Source: Arthrobacter sp. FB24
GTDB taxonomy: Bacteria > Actinomycetota > Actinomycetes > Actinomycetales > Micrococcaceae
NCBI RefSeq assembly: GCF_000196235.1
Contig: NC_008541.1
Location: 2,976,001 to 3,040,000, forward strand
Length of the DNA stretch: 64,000 bases
Reading direction: 5' to 3'
Positions within the stretch are counted from its first letter, which is position 1. Every line of letters starts with the position of its first letter. Of the stretch, positions 35,607 through 52,780 are shown piece after piece. Below the pieces are notes generated by a model, which saw nothing but the letters and a program-made list of their open reading frames with translations, searched no databases and was not told the origin of the DNA. The position numbers and the translations under genes are program-made.

Positions 35607-37811
35607 TCAGCCCCGGATGCCCTTCAGCAGTGCACTGGCCATTAGCGGCGCCAGTTCCTCCGAGGCCCGGGCACTGATGTGGTTGATGTCTGCATAAAGT
35701 GCCGTGTTCCCAATGAAGGCCGGGCACCGGCCATCGACACAGAACCAGTCCTTGGTTGGCACATAGAGAGCGCCCTGTCCTACGCTGGCAAGCGCTCGGT
35801 TCTCCACATCGCTCTGGTTGTCGAACGTGGGTGCTCGATCAGTGACACAGTCATCTGGCGCGCTGAACCGCGTAATGCACAGGCTCGGTTCTGCCTTTGC
35901 CGGCGCCGGCGCCTCAAGCAAGACGTAGCGCGCCCCGTTGCGGGTCACGTATTCGGCCATCGACGCAATGTTTCGCTGCCACTCGGCATCGGCCTCGGCT
36001 CCAACTGCTTTGCTCGCAAGATGCCCGTCATTACGAAGGAAAGATGACACGACCGTGGTCGGCTCCAGCCTTCGGATCTCGTCCTGGACCCAAGCTTTGA
36101 AGCGGATGCACTCCTCAGCAGAGGCATCTTGGCCGGCTGGTACTAACGTCGGGGAACACGCGGCGACAGTGTAAACGTAGATCTTGACGTCTTGGTCCTC
36201 TAGAGCCTTGCGGATGCCCGGAACGAAGCTCATCGTTGTTGAGTCGCCGAAAACTATCACCGACTTCGACGCAGTCTCGCTTCCGTAGATGCACCGGGCG
36301 GCGTTAGCAGTGACTTCCTCTTCGTGCGCCAAAGGTGAGAGCTCACCACCAAGGCAGCCATCTTGCACCCACTCGAGAGGCTTGGCCAGAGCGCCATCGG
36401 CGCCCATCGTCGCAGGGTCGGGGACCAGCCCGGGCCATTCTTCCGCACCTAATGCCGAACTTAACTGCTCCTGCCGCCCTTCAACCGTTGTGGCTGTGGT
36501 CGATGCCTGGCTACCCGTCCCATCTGGCGAACCACCTGTGTCAGCCGTCCGCTGCTGCCCTAGAGTCGCAGACGCAGTCAGGGGTGCAGCAATGAGCAGC
36601 GCTGCGAAGATCCCTACAACCGCAATCGACCTTCTCCGGCGTTGTTGCAGGCCCGGTTCCCCGACCCGAGCGTTGCCCAGACTGCTCCGACGAATCGGAT
36701 CTTCGACCAGCTTGAATGACCCGATCGAGAGGACCAACATCAGTACTACGGCAAAAACGTAGAAACGCTTCGAATCCGCAGGGACGAACGTGGAGAGGAA
36801 GATTATTACCGGAAAATGCCAGAGATAAAGGGAATATGAAATCTTACCGATGTATCTGCTTACGGGATTTGTCAGGGTCCAAGCCATCCGATTGTAGGCT
36901 GCGGACTGCTTCCCGGTTCCTGCGAGGATGACAAAGCAGGTCCCAAGCACCGGGTACAAGGCATTCGGAGCTGGAAAGGGTGTTTCAGGACTGATCAGCA
37001 GGGCGGAGGCAGCCAACAATCCAAGACCAAGCCAGAGGAGGGCCACACGCAGAGGATAGACCAAGCCCTTAAAGGACACCGTCAGCACGGCCAAAAGCGC
37101 ACCCGCCCCCAGTTCCCAGCTTCTGGAGAAGGTGGAGAAGTAGGCGACTGTGTGATTTGTCTGGGTCTCCCAAAGCGCGAAAGCAAACGACAGCAAGAGT
37201 GAAAATCCAACGGCAGACGCAAGGATTGCTACCGCGCCACGCGGATTGGAGCGGAGCCGCCGAGCAAGGTACAACGCGCCAAGAATGATCCAAGGCCAGA
37301 AGATGTAGAACTGCTCCTCCACCCCCAACGACCAATAGTGCTGGAGCGGCGAGACGGAAGAGCCAGAATTCATGTAGTCAGTCCCGAGCACAGCAAAACG
37401 CCAGTTTGCCGAGAACAGGAGTGCCCAAAACGCGTCGCCTGCTATGGATGAAGCACGTCCCCCGTAAAAGACCACGTAAGCAACGGTCACCGTGACAGAT
37501 AGCACCAGGGCCGCTGCTGGCAGGATGCGTTTCATCCGTCTGATATAGAACTGGCGGAATGAGATGCGGCCAGTCGCCGTGGCTTCCCGGAGGAGAATAC
37601 CTGAGATCAAATAGCCGGAAATGACAAAGAAGATGTCAACGCCCACGAACCCGCCATGAGGCCAATGCACGAGGTGGTCAAGAACAACGGCTACGACGGC
37701 GATCGCCCGAAGGCCCTCGATGTCCAGACGCCGTTGGTGACCGGTTGGAGGGTTGGTCGCCTCGGATCGCGCCCCGACAGCCAGTGCTGAAGACATAGTT
37801 ATTCCGCTCAT
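35607..37811 (-). CDS. Membrane O-acyltransferase with C-terminal SGNH domain
   Basis: A 734-residue OafA/YrhL-type protein. The first about 390 residues are the acyltransferase-3 membrane domain with GFVGVDIFFVISGYLISGIL and SPLQHYWSLGVEEQFYIFWP. A linker leads to a periplasm-side SGNH hydrolase-like domain with SVIVFGDSTTMSF (block I Ser) and ALYADINHISARA (Asp-x2-His). Such proteins O-acetylate surface polysaccharides using acyl groups moved across the membrane. It converges with the DUF6541-like gene and diverges from rmlA. Base composition is lower in GC than its surroundings. It is paralogous to the 40816 gene. Confidence 0.9.
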   Translation of the reverse strand: MSGITMSSALAVGARSEATNPPTGHQRRLDIEGLRAIAVVAVVLDHLVHWPHGGFVGVDIFFVISGYLISGILLREATATGRISFRQFYIRRMKRILPAAALVLSVTVTVAYVVFYGGRASSIAGDAFWALLFSANWRFAVLGTDYMNSGSSVSPLQHYWSLGVEEQFYIFWPWIILGALYLARRLRSNPRGAVAILASAVGFSLLLSFAFALWETQTNHTVAYFSTFSRSWELGAGALLAVLTVSFKGLVYPLRVALLWLGLGLLAASALLISPETPFPAPNALYPVLGTCFVILAGTGKQSAAYNRMAWTLTNPVSRYIGKISYSLYLWHFPVIIFLSTFVPADSKRFYVFAVVLMLVLSIGSFKLVEDPIRRSSLGNARVGEPGLQQRRRRSIAVVGIFAALLIAAPLTASATLGQQRTADTGGSPDGTGSQASTTATTVEGRQEQLSSALGAEEWPGLVPDPATMGADGALAKPLEWVQDGCLGGELSPLAHEEEVTANAARCIYGSETASKSVIVFGDSTTMSFVPGIRKALEDQDVKIYVYTVAACSPTLVPAGQDASAEECIRFKAWVQDEIRRLEPTTVVSSFLRNDGHLASKAVGAEADAEWQRNIASMAEYVTRNGARYVLLEAPAPAKAEPSLCITRFSAPDDCVTDRAPTFDNQSDVENRALASVGQGALYVPTKDWFCVDGRCPAFIGNTALYADINHISARASEELAPLMASALLKGIRG

Positions 37812-37832
37812 ATTGGGTCTCTGGGTCAGTCC

Positions 37833-37838
37833 AGCCTA
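37833..37838 (-). promoter_or_regulatory. Putative -10 element of the acyltransferase promoter
   Basis: TAGGCT on the minus strand, 21 nt before the acyltransferase ATG; the same hexamer precedes mntR and glf. It lies in the 83-nt divergent gap with rmlA. Confidence 0.35.
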
Positions 37839-37894
37839 CCAAGCCGTCCTAACTGGTTTGGCGTCTCGGCCCTCGGTACGGGAGGATGGGGAGC

Positions 37895-38758
37895 ATGCGT
37901 GGAATTATTTTGGCTGGCGGAACTGGGTCCCGGCTGCACCCGATTACTCTCGGCATCAGCAAGCAGCTCGTTCCTGTTTACGACAAGCCGATGATCTACT
38001 ATCCGCTCTCCACGCTCATACTTGCCGGCATTCGCGACATCCTCATCATCACCACTCCCCACGACGCAGATCAGTTCAAACGACTGCTTGGCGACGGTTC
38101 GCAGTTCGGCATCAACCTTACCTACGTGCAGCAGCCCTCTCCTGACGGCCTGGCGCAGGCGTTTATTTTGGGCGCGGACCACATCGGCGACGAGACTGTC
38201 GCCCTGGTGCTCGGTGACAACATCTTCTACGGCCAGGGCATGGGCACCCAGCTCCGGCGCCACGCCGACATCAAAGGCGGCGCGGTCTTCGGTTATTGGG
38301 TCAATGATCCGAAAGCCTACGGTGTCGTTGAGTTCGACGACGATGGCAAAGCCCTCTCGCTGGAGGAGAAGCCGGAAAAGCCGCGCAGCCACTATGCCGT
38401 TCCCGGACTGTACTTCTATGACAACGACGTCATCGAGATTGCCCGGAACCTCAAGCCTTCCCCGCGCGGCGAGCTCGAGATCACCGATGTGAACCGCGCC
38501 TACCTGCAGCGCGGCGATCTTCAGGTGGAGATCCTCCCGCGCGGCACAGCCTGGCTGGACACCGGGACATTCAATGACCTCAGCGACGCCTCGAACTTCA
38601 TCCGTACAGTTGAGAATCGACAGGGACTCAAGATCGGCGCTCCCGAGGAAATCGCTTGGCGTCAGGGATTCCTGACTGACGACGAACTCCGCGAACGTGC
38701 TGAACCGCTGGTCAAGAGCGGCTACGGAAGCTACCTTCTGGGCCTCTTGGAGAACTAG
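37895..38758 (+). CDS. rmlA: Glucose-1-phosphate thymidylyltransferase
   Basis: A 287-residue nucleotidyltransferase making dTDP-glucose, the first step to dTDP-rhamnose. [16 protein letters not shown] is the signature loop; [28 protein letters not shown] and [20 protein letters not shown] follow as in RmlA. I start at the second ATG (MRGIILAGG), which has GGAGG about 9 nt upstream; an ATG 9 nt earlier would overlap that ribosome site. Together with rmlB and rmlCD it completes the pathway. Confidence 0.95.
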   Translation: MRGIILAGGTGSRLHPITLGISKQLVPVYDKPMIYYPLSTLILAGIRDILIITTPHDADQFKRLLGDGSQFGINLTYVQQPSPDGLAQAFILGADHIGDETVALVLGDNIFYGQGMGTQLRRHADIKGGAVFGYWVNDPKAYGVVEFDDDGKALSLEEKPEKPRSHYAVPGLYFYDNDVIEIARNLKPSPRGELEITDVNRAYLQRGDLQVEILPRGTAWLDTGTFNDLSDASNFIRTVENRQGLKIGAPEEIAWRQGFLTDDELRERAEPLVKSGYGSYLLGLLEN

Positions 38759-38814
38759 GGCATCTCCGGCCAGCTGGCGGGACTACCGCCGTCGTATTTT
38801 CGAGTGGAGTCTCA

Positions 38815-40812
38815 ATGAGTTGGTTTGCTACCGTGCCCGTCGTTCTGGCGTGCCTGGTTTTGCTGTTTGCACCGGGCACGCTGGTGCTTGCCGGACTCGG
38901 GCTGCAGCGTTGGTCCTACCTCGCCGTTGCGCCGGTTCTGACGGTGAGCATCGTAGCGGTCACTGCGATTGTGGCGCCCTATCTGGGCATTAGCTGGTCC
39001 GTCCTTCCGGTCGCGGTCGCCACTGTCCTTGTCGCAGGCGTGCTTTTCGGAGTCCGCAAGCTCCGGGCTCGCCGCGCTGGGGCCAGCGAATCGCCCCGCG
39101 CGCGTTGGGCACTGCGTAGGCCGGGAAAGTCGGACGTAATCTCCGCCGCGGGCTTCCTCGCGGGCTCGGCAGCAATCGCCCTGCAACTCCACCGGGCTTT
39201 CGGCAGGCCGGAGAACATCTCCCAAACGTTCGACAACGTATTTCACCTCAACGCGATCCGGTACATTCTGGACACGGGCAACGCGTCGTCCCTGACACTC
39301 TCTGGCATGACCAGCGGAGACAGCCCGCCCTACTTCTACCCGGCCGCGTGGCACGGGCTGGCCTCCCTCCTGGTCCAACTGACCGGGACCCCCATCAGTG
39401 TGGCAGTCAATGTCGTCAACCTTTCCGTTGCGGCTGCTGTATGGACCGCTGGCTGCATGTTCCTGGCCCGGACAGTCATCGGGCCAAACGCCTACGCAGT
39501 CGCCGCCGCGGGCGTGCTGGCCGCAGGTTTTGGATCATTCCCGTTGCTGTTGCTGGACTTTGGGGTGCTGTACCCGAACTTCCTGTCCGTCAGCATGATT
39601 CCGGCCGCCCTTGCATGCGTCAGCATTTTTTTCGGCGTCAGCGACGCTCCCGGGCTCATGGGCATAGCCCGGTACATCCTGGCCCCGGTAGCCGCAATCG
39701 GAGTTGCCCTGGCACATCCAAACGGGCTCATGTCCCTGCTGGCGCTGTCAATCCCTATCCTGCTGGTGTCGTTTGCCGCGTCCTCGGTGGCAAGATACAG
39801 GAACGGCCACGGCCACCGTGGAACCCTCCTTATGGGAGCCGGTCTGCTCGGGATTCTCGGCGTGGTCGCTGTGATGTGGAAGTACATTCGTCCGCCTGCC
39901 GCGGCGGCAACCTGGTTGCCCTTCCAGACGCCGGGCCAGGCCGTGGGCGAAATCCTCACCAACTCTGCAATGCAGCGTCCGCCTGCCTGGGCGGTAAGCA
40001 TCCTGCTGATCACCGGCGTCGTGGTCCTGTGCCGCCGCCACAAGCGGATCTGGCTCCTTGGTTCGTTTGCCGTCATCGCTGCCCTCTTCATTGTGGTCTC
40101 TGCCGGTCCGACCGGATGGCTGCGCAATACGCTGACCGGAGTTTGGTACAACGACAGTTACCGCCTCGCGGCTCTCCTGCCTGTTGCCGCGGTCCCGCTG
40201 GCAGCCGCCGGTGCAGGCTGGCTCGTCGGAAGACTCCAGCACGTCTGGGTGACGCACCGCGACTCGCTGCGGTTCCTAACTGCCGGGATCCGGAAGTCCC
40301 GCCTCATGGTCTCCGCTGTTGTGCCGCTCGCAGTCCTCGGCCTGGTTCTGGTCACCCAAACTGTCCCGCTCGCCGCTTCCATACAGTCAGCAAAGGTCAA
40401 CTACTCGACGACGCCGGACTCCGCCCTGGTCAGTTCAGACGAGATGACACTGATCGACGAGCTGGACGAGTATGTTCCAGCCGACGCAACCATCGCTGTG
40501 AACCCGTGGACCGGAGGTGCAATGGCCTTCGCCATGGCCGACCGCAACACCACGTCCAAGCACACGCTCACTACGTATACAAAGGCCACGGAGCTGCTAA
40601 ATGACAAGTTGCGGGAGGCCGGCACCGATCCTTCCGTCTGCGAAGCCGCCCGCGCGGACAACGTCCGCTATGTGCTTGATTTCGGTACGCGCGAAGTCCA
40701 CGGCGGAAACCACGGCTTTGTAGGGCTGCAAATTCCTGACGCGACGCCCGGCTTTGAACTGCTTGCCCGCCACGGTGACGCCAAGCTCTTCAAAGTAACC
40801 GCCTGCTACTGA
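38815..40812 (+). CDS. DUF6541 family polytopic membrane protein
   Basis: A 665-residue protein with about 13 membrane helices. It opens with VVLACLVLLFAPGTLVLAGLGL, which matches what I remember of DUF6541, and has a soluble C-terminal domain of about 130 residues. It is probably a GT-C-like enzyme of surface glycan assembly; catalytic acidic residues would be expected in the first loops (TFDNVFHLN). ATG with TGGAGT upstream. It ends 3 nt from the convergent second acyltransferase, repeating the gene arrangement at 33499-37811. Confidence 0.78.
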   Translation: MSWFATVPVVLACLVLLFAPGTLVLAGLGLQRWSYLAVAPVLTVSIVAVTAIVAPYLGISWSVLPVAVATVLVAGVLFGVRKLRARRAGASESPRARWALRRPGKSDVISAAGFLAGSAAIALQLHRAFGRPENISQTFDNVFHLNAIRYILDTGNASSLTLSGMTSGDSPPYFYPAAWHGLASLLVQLTGTPISVAVNVVNLSVAAAVWTAGCMFLARTVIGPNAYAVAAAGVLAAGFGSFPLLLLDFGVLYPNFLSVSMIPAALACVSIFFGVSDAPGLMGIARYILAPVAAIGVALAHPNGLMSLLALSIPILLVSFAASSVARYRNGHGHRGTLLMGAGLLGILGVVAVMWKYIRPPAAAATWLPFQTPGQAVGEILTNSAMQRPPAWAVSILLITGVVVLCRRHKRIWLLGSFAVIAALFIVVSAGPTGWLRNTLTGVWYNDSYRLAALLPVAAVPLAAAGAGWLVGRLQHVWVTHRDSLRFLTAGIRKSRLMVSAVVPLAVLGLVLVTQTVPLAASIQSAKVNYSTTPDSALVSSDEMTLIDELDEYVPADATIAVNPWTGGAMAFAMADRNTTSKHTLTTYTKATELLNDKLREAGTDPSVCEAARADNVRYVLDFGTREVHGGNHGFVGLQIPDATPGFELLARHGDAKLFKVTACY

Positions 40813-40815
40813 GTT

Positions 40816-42963
40816 TTAGAGTTGGAGCATCCTCGCCAACGGTGACGCCAGCGTCTTGGCGTAGCTGTTAGTCATATGGTTGTCCCGATAGACCATCACA
40901 TTGCCGATGACAGAGGGGCACCGGCCATCGGTGCAAAAGTACGGGTAAAGGTCGATCACGTCCACACCGGGCACCCTCGCCGCAGCCGCAGGCAGTGGAT
41001 CATCCGGGCGGTCGCCCGCCTGCTGCAGGAGAACGCAGGCATCGGAGCCGCTCCCGTTGGCCTGCACACAGTCAGGGGCGGCAAAGTCGGGATACGGAAT
41101 ATCCATTACGACGGCGACCCTGATTCCCGCGTCGCGGAGCGGCTTCAGAAGACCCGCGTATCCCGAGACCAGCGCGTCCGGGTCCTTCCATCCCCACTGC
41201 AGGGCGCGGTCGTAGCCTGACGGCGTCATGCCCGAGACCACTACCAGGTCAGGCTTGATGCGCAGGATACGGCCCAGCGTCTCCCGGTTCTGATTGGAAC
41301 AGTTATGGAAGACCGTGTCTGCGGATTCAGGCGGAGCGAGGGAAAACGGGCAGCCGTTCCTGACCATCGCACGGACGTTCCATCCGGCCTGTTCCCCCAC
41401 CAGCAGCAACGGATCCACCAGTTGCCCCGCGTGCGAGTCACCAACAACGATCATGGTCTTCCCGGCATCCGGGCGGCCGTAGCGGCATTTGTCCTCCCCC
41501 ATCTTCGCGGGGTCGAACGCTCCGCACTCGTTCCCGCCCGTCACGGGAACGTCCTTCATCGCCACGGCAGGTTCCGGCCGCACGTCAAGTCCCGAGGGAA
41601 CCGACGCCGGCCGCTCGCGGTCGAGCGCCATCGCTCCCGGATACTCGCGAAGGTTGAGGGCACCGTTAAGTTGCTGGGATTTCGCCTCAACGATGCCCCA
41701 CGGAGCAAGCGCCGTCAGCGTGGTTGCCGCCACCAGCCCGGCGGCCAGCACGAAGGACTTGCGGTGGCCACGCGGCGTCCGAACTCCCTCAGCAACCACA
41801 ACGGCCCGCTGCCGGCCAACATGGCGGAACCTTTGCTCGACCAGGTAGTACGACGCCACTGCCGCAAGCAGGCTGATGACGGCTATCGCGGAGCCATGCA
41901 GGACCCCCGGTTCCCGTCCCAGTAGAAAGACGTACAAAACGACCACCGGCCAGTGCCACAGATAAAGGGAATAGGAGATGTCACCGAGGTACTTCGCCGG
42001 GCCGGTAGAGAGCAGCGATGAGGCACTAAACCAGCTGCAGACCTTCGTCGGGATCGAGTGGACAGCGGCCGGCGCGGCTCCAGTTGCCAGGGGTGTTCCC
42101 GCCGTGAGGACCAGGACAGTGGCCAGGACGGGAAGCAGTGCAACATAACCCGGGAACGCCATGGTGGTAGAGAACGTCGCAGCACACCCGAAAACAGCCA
42201 GCAGTCCGGCCCAGCCAAGGAGCGCCCGTAAGCGCTCCCCCGGCTGGAACCGAGGCAGGACGAGCGCGAAGATACCGCCGAGCCCGAGTTCCCACACGCG
42301 CGTAGTAGTGGCAAAATAGGCAACGTCGTGGTCCGATGCCGAGAACAAGACGCTGTGCAGAAATGACGCCGCGGACAGTGCAATGAGCACAAAGAGGCAC
42401 AGCTGCTTCTTTGACACTCGAGTCCTTGTTGCCCAGGATGCAGCTGCAATCAAGCACAGCGGAATGAAAATGTAGAACTGCTCTTCCACGGCCAGTGACC
42501 AGTAGTGCTGGACCGGAGAGACCAGGGCCGTGGCCCCCTCGTAGCTGCCGGAGCCGAAAGCCTGGTTCCAGTTCTGGACCTGCAGGGCGGCCATGACCAC
42601 GTCAAAAGAGATTGATTGCCATCGGCTCTGCGGGAGCAGCAGCACCGTCCCTGCGAGCGTTGCCACCAGGACCAGGCTTGCGGCCGGGAGCAGACGCCTG
42701 ATTCGTTTCGCGTAGAAACTCCAGAGAGCGATCCGTCCTGTGGCTTCAATTTCGCGGACGAGTGATCCCACAATCAGGAACCCTGAGATTACAAAGAAGA
42801 CGTCCACGCCTACGAAACCGCCGGGCATCACCGACGGCCAGATGTGGTAGATGATGACCAGACCCACCGCCACCGTTCGAAGGCCCTGGATGTCGCGTCT
42901 GGGCGCTGGGCGGGTTGGGGCAAGCGGTGCCGCGTTGGGGACGGCCGCGGGTAGAGATGGCAC
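40816..42963 (-). CDS. Membrane O-acyltransferase with C-terminal SGNH domain, second copy
   Basis: A 715-residue OafA-like protein paralogous to the 35607 gene: GGFVGVDVFFVISGFLIVGS and SPVQHYWSLAVEEQFYIFIP in the acyltransferase-3 domain. After about 10 helices the C-terminal SGNH domain has MIVVGDSHAGQLVDP and YRDNHMTNSYA. It is likely an O-acetylase of the glycan made here. GTG start with GGAAGG 6-7 nt upstream; the start codon lies at the end of a 9-bp inverted repeat that could hide it in the mRNA. GC content matches neighbours, unlike the first copy. Confidence 0.9.
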   Translation of the reverse strand: MPSLPAAVPNAAPLAPTRPAPRRDIQGLRTVAVGLVIIYHIWPSVMPGGFVGVDVFFVISGFLIVGSLVREIEATGRIALWSFYAKRIRRLLPAASLVLVATLAGTVLLLPQSRWQSISFDVVMAALQVQNWNQAFGSGSYEGATALVSPVQHYWSLAVEEQFYIFIPLCLIAAASWATRTRVSKKQLCLFVLIALSAASFLHSVLFSASDHDVAYFATTTRVWELGLGGIFALVLPRFQPGERLRALLGWAGLLAVFGCAATFSTTMAFPGYVALLPVLATVLVLTAGTPLATGAAPAAVHSIPTKVCSWFSASSLLSTGPAKYLGDISYSLYLWHWPVVVLYVFLLGREPGVLHGSAIAVISLLAAVASYYLVEQRFRHVGRQRAVVVAEGVRTPRGHRKSFVLAAGLVAATTLTALAPWGIVEAKSQQLNGALNLREYPGAMALDRERPASVPSGLDVRPEPAVAMKDVPVTGGNECGAFDPAKMGEDKCRYGRPDAGKTMIVVGDSHAGQLVDPLLLVGEQAGWNVRAMVRNGCPFSLAPPESADTVFHNCSNQNRETLGRILRIKPDLVVVSGMTPSGYDRALQWGWKDPDALVSGYAGLLKPLRDAGIRVAVVMDIPYPDFAAPDCVQANGSGSDACVLLQQAGDRPDDPLPAAAARVPGVDVIDLYPYFCTDGRCPSVIGNVMVYRDNHMTNSYAKTLASPLARMLQL

Positions 42964-42994
42964 AACTATCCTTCCGGGTAAGAGCGATAGTTGT
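42962..42994 (-). promoter_or_regulatory. Inverted repeat covering the acyltransferase start codon
   Basis: Arms ACAACTATC and GATAGTTGT (9 bp, perfect) separated by 15 nt. In the mRNA the second arm includes the first two bases of the GUG start, and the ribosome binding site GGAAGG spans the loop and the stem base. Either an operator or a translation-control hairpin. Confidence 0.5.
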
Positions 42995-43073
42995 CCGCTC
43001 CGTTGCTGGACGCTCCGTCAGGGACGGATGATTAACCGATACTGCTCAGGCGACGGCGCCGCCGGCCTGTTGC

Positions 43074-43799
43074 CTAGGCGCGCAGCAACGCGACGGCGTC
43101 GTGAATTGAACCGTCGAACTTCACGTTGCCATGCTCCAGCAGGATTCCACGGGCGCAGATGCGGGACACGAGGTCCAGGTCGTGGCTGACCACCACGAGG
43201 GTTTTTCCGTTACGTGCGAGTTCCTGGATCTTGTCAATGCATTTCCGCTGGAAAGGCTCGTCACCCACGGCCAGGATCTCGTCGATGAGGAACACTTCAG
43301 GGTCCGTGTGGACCGCAACGGAGAATGCCAGTCTCAGATACATGCCCGAGGAGTAGAACTTAACCTCGGTGTCGATGAACTGGCCAGTCTCGGAGAACTC
43401 AACGATGTCGTCGAAGCGGTCGTTGACCTGCTGCTCGGTCATCCCCAGGATGGCGCCGTTGAGGTAGACGTTGTCACGGCCGGAAAGATCGGGGTGAAAT
43501 CCCGCACCCACTTCGATGAGTCCAGCTACGCGGCCCCGAGTCCGTACGGTGCCGGAGTCCGGAAGCATGACCCCGGAAATGTGCTTAAGCAGAGTAGATT
43601 TGCCTGAGCCGTTCAGTCCCAGGAGGGCAACGGTCTCGCCGGTCTTTACCTCCAGCGTGACGTTCTTCAATGCATGGAACTTCTCCGACAGGTCACCCTT
43701 CCGTCCCTTGGCGAGCCAGACGACCGCTTCCTTGATGGACCGCGTATGGCGCAGCACGAACTGCTTGCTGATGTCAGAGACTTCGATTGCGTTGACCAC
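43074..43799 (-). CDS. wzt: Polysaccharide ABC exporter ATPase (Wzt/TagH type)
   Basis: A 241-residue ABC ATPase: Walker A LLGLNGSGKSTL (about residue 58), FHPDLSGRDNVYLNG and KFYSSGMYLRLAFS (signature region of the Wzt/TagH/RfbE subfamily), Walker B EVFLIDEILAVGD. It lacks the C-terminal carbohydrate-binding domain of Wzt proteins that recognise capped O-antigens, like the mycobacterial galactan exporter RfbE (Rv3781). GTG start immediately after the permease stop. With the permease it exports a finished lipid-linked glycan. Confidence 0.92.
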   Translation of the reverse strand: MVNAIEVSDISKQFVLRHTRSIKEAVVWLAKGRKGDLSEKFHALKNVTLEVKTGETVALLGLNGSGKSTLLKHISGVMLPDSGTVRTRGRVAGLIEVGAGFHPDLSGRDNVYLNGAILGMTEQQVNDRFDDIVEFSETGQFIDTEVKFYSSGMYLRLAFSVAVHTDPEVFLIDEILAVGDEPFQRKCIDKIQELARNGKTLVVVSHDLDLVSRICARGILLEHGNVKFDGSIHDAVALLRA

Positions 43800-44677
43800 T
43801 CACAGCTCCTGCGCGAAGCGGCCCTCGAGCCGCCGAAAGGTGAATTGGCCCAGGACCAGGACCAACAGGGCAATGCCCAGTCCCACCGGCGTCCAAAGGC
43901 TGAAGAGATTCGGAGGGACGGCAGCGGAGCCGTCCGTCGTCGGGAACCAGAAGGCATAGTGGAAGAGTTCCACGCCGATGGTCACCGGGTTGGCCTGGTA
44001 AACAGCGAAAGCCGCTGCGCCGAGCTTCTCCTGCACCATCGTCCACGCGTACATCACCGGTGAAGCCCAGGTGGCCACCATCAGCAGCATGTCCACCAGG
44101 TTCTCGGAGTCGCGGAAATACACGTTGGCGGCGCCGAACAACAGCCCCAGACCCGTAGCCAGCAGGCCGACAATTACAAAGCCTGCGACGGCGGCAAGGA
44201 GCTGAAACACGTCCGGGTGCCACCCCGCGAAGAGGCAGCCAACCACCAGCACCACGAGTTGCGGGAAAAAGTGGACGCCGGACACCCACACCGACGCCAC
44301 GGGGAACAGCTCGCGGGGAAGGTAGATCTTCTTGATCAGGTTCCCGTTGTTGACTATCGACCGGGCCGCGTTACCCAACGCCTCCGAAAAGAAGTTAATC
44401 AGGACAATGCCCGAAAACAGGTACACGGCGTAATTGGACAGCCCCTCAGGGTTCCTCGGACTGCGTTCCAGTCCGAGGAAGACACCCAGGGCCACATAGA
44501 AAACTATGAACTGCACGCCCGGCTTCACATAGGACCAGAGGAGTCCAAGCACCGATCCGCGGTAGCGGACTTTGAGTTCCTTCCGTACCAGGAGTTTGAG
44601 CAGGAAGCTCGACTGGCGAAGGTCCCGCAGGCCGCCGCCCAGTCCGGGCGTGGTTAGTTCTCCTGGACTGGTTGCGC

Positions 44678-44681
<4 letters not shown>
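43800..44681 (-). CDS. wzm: Polysaccharide ABC exporter permease (Wzm/TagG type)
   Basis: A 293-residue ABC-2 permease with six hydrophobic segments and the family start LRQSSFLLKLLVRKELKVRYRGSVLGLLWSYVKP. NLIKKIYLPRELFPVASV is the conserved loop of Wzm/TagG/RfbD proteins. GTG start overlapping the glycosyltransferase stop (GTGA). It pairs with the adjacent ATPase; the galactofuranosyltransferase and mutase genes upstream suggest a galactan-type cargo. Confidence 0.92.
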
Positions 44682-52128
<7,447 letters not shown>

Positions 52129-52546
52129 TCACTCTCTTGTTGAACAACAACACCACTGCAGTGACTGCCGGAATGACCATGGCGGTTCCCGCGGCAATGT
52201 AGCCGCCGCTAAGCGTCGGAAATCCAATCGTCAAGACAAACAACTGGGCCACCAGGGCCCCTGCCCTGGGCCACCGGAATCCCCGGAAGAGGAAATATCC
52301 AACAGCGTAGAGCCAGGCGGCAAAGGACAGCAGGAGCGCCAAGGTAAACACAGCTCCCCAAAACGAAAGCACCGGCGCCCCTGTGACCAACTGAATGGCG
52401 TACCAGCCCGCTGCCACGAGGAGCGCCGTGGCTTCCACGGCCACGATCAGGGACAGCACGGTGACCGCCGGGGGCCGCGCGGCCCGGGCTCCCGGGGAGA
52501 CGGAATCGGGGCCGGCGTGGTTCTCTGGGGCTCTTGACACACTGGC

Positions 52547-52552
52547 ACCATA
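52547..52552 (-). promoter_or_regulatory. -10 element of a leaderless promoter
   Basis: TATGGT on the minus strand followed by GCCAGT and the GTG start, the same 6-nt geometry as hisN and the 8433 gene. Confidence 0.45.
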
Positions 52553-52683
52553 CCGGACATAGTCGGTTAGCGGGGAGGGCGCTGGCGACCTATGTGACGT
52601 ATCGCTCACGCTTAAGAGGCACTTCTTAGACGATTACCCCTTGTTTACACAGCGTTAACATGACACGCTTAATTCAGATGACC

Positions 52684-52710
52684 AAGGGGACCCGGCAGGG
52701 TCCCTTTCTT
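52684..52710 (+). terminator. Terminator-like hairpin in the whiB1 leader
   Basis: AAGGGGACCC and GGGTCCCTTT form a 10-bp stem (one G-U) with a GGCA loop, followed by CTT. It stands 71 nt upstream of the whiB1 ATG. No + strand gene ends here, which points to an attenuator in the whiB1 leader if transcription starts upstream of it; no promoter could be assigned. Confidence 0.5.
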
Positions 52711-52780
52711 ATGTAGCCTCTAGTGAATATTTTCACAAGATGCTTCCAACGAGTTCCCAGGAATGGAGTGACTGATCAGC

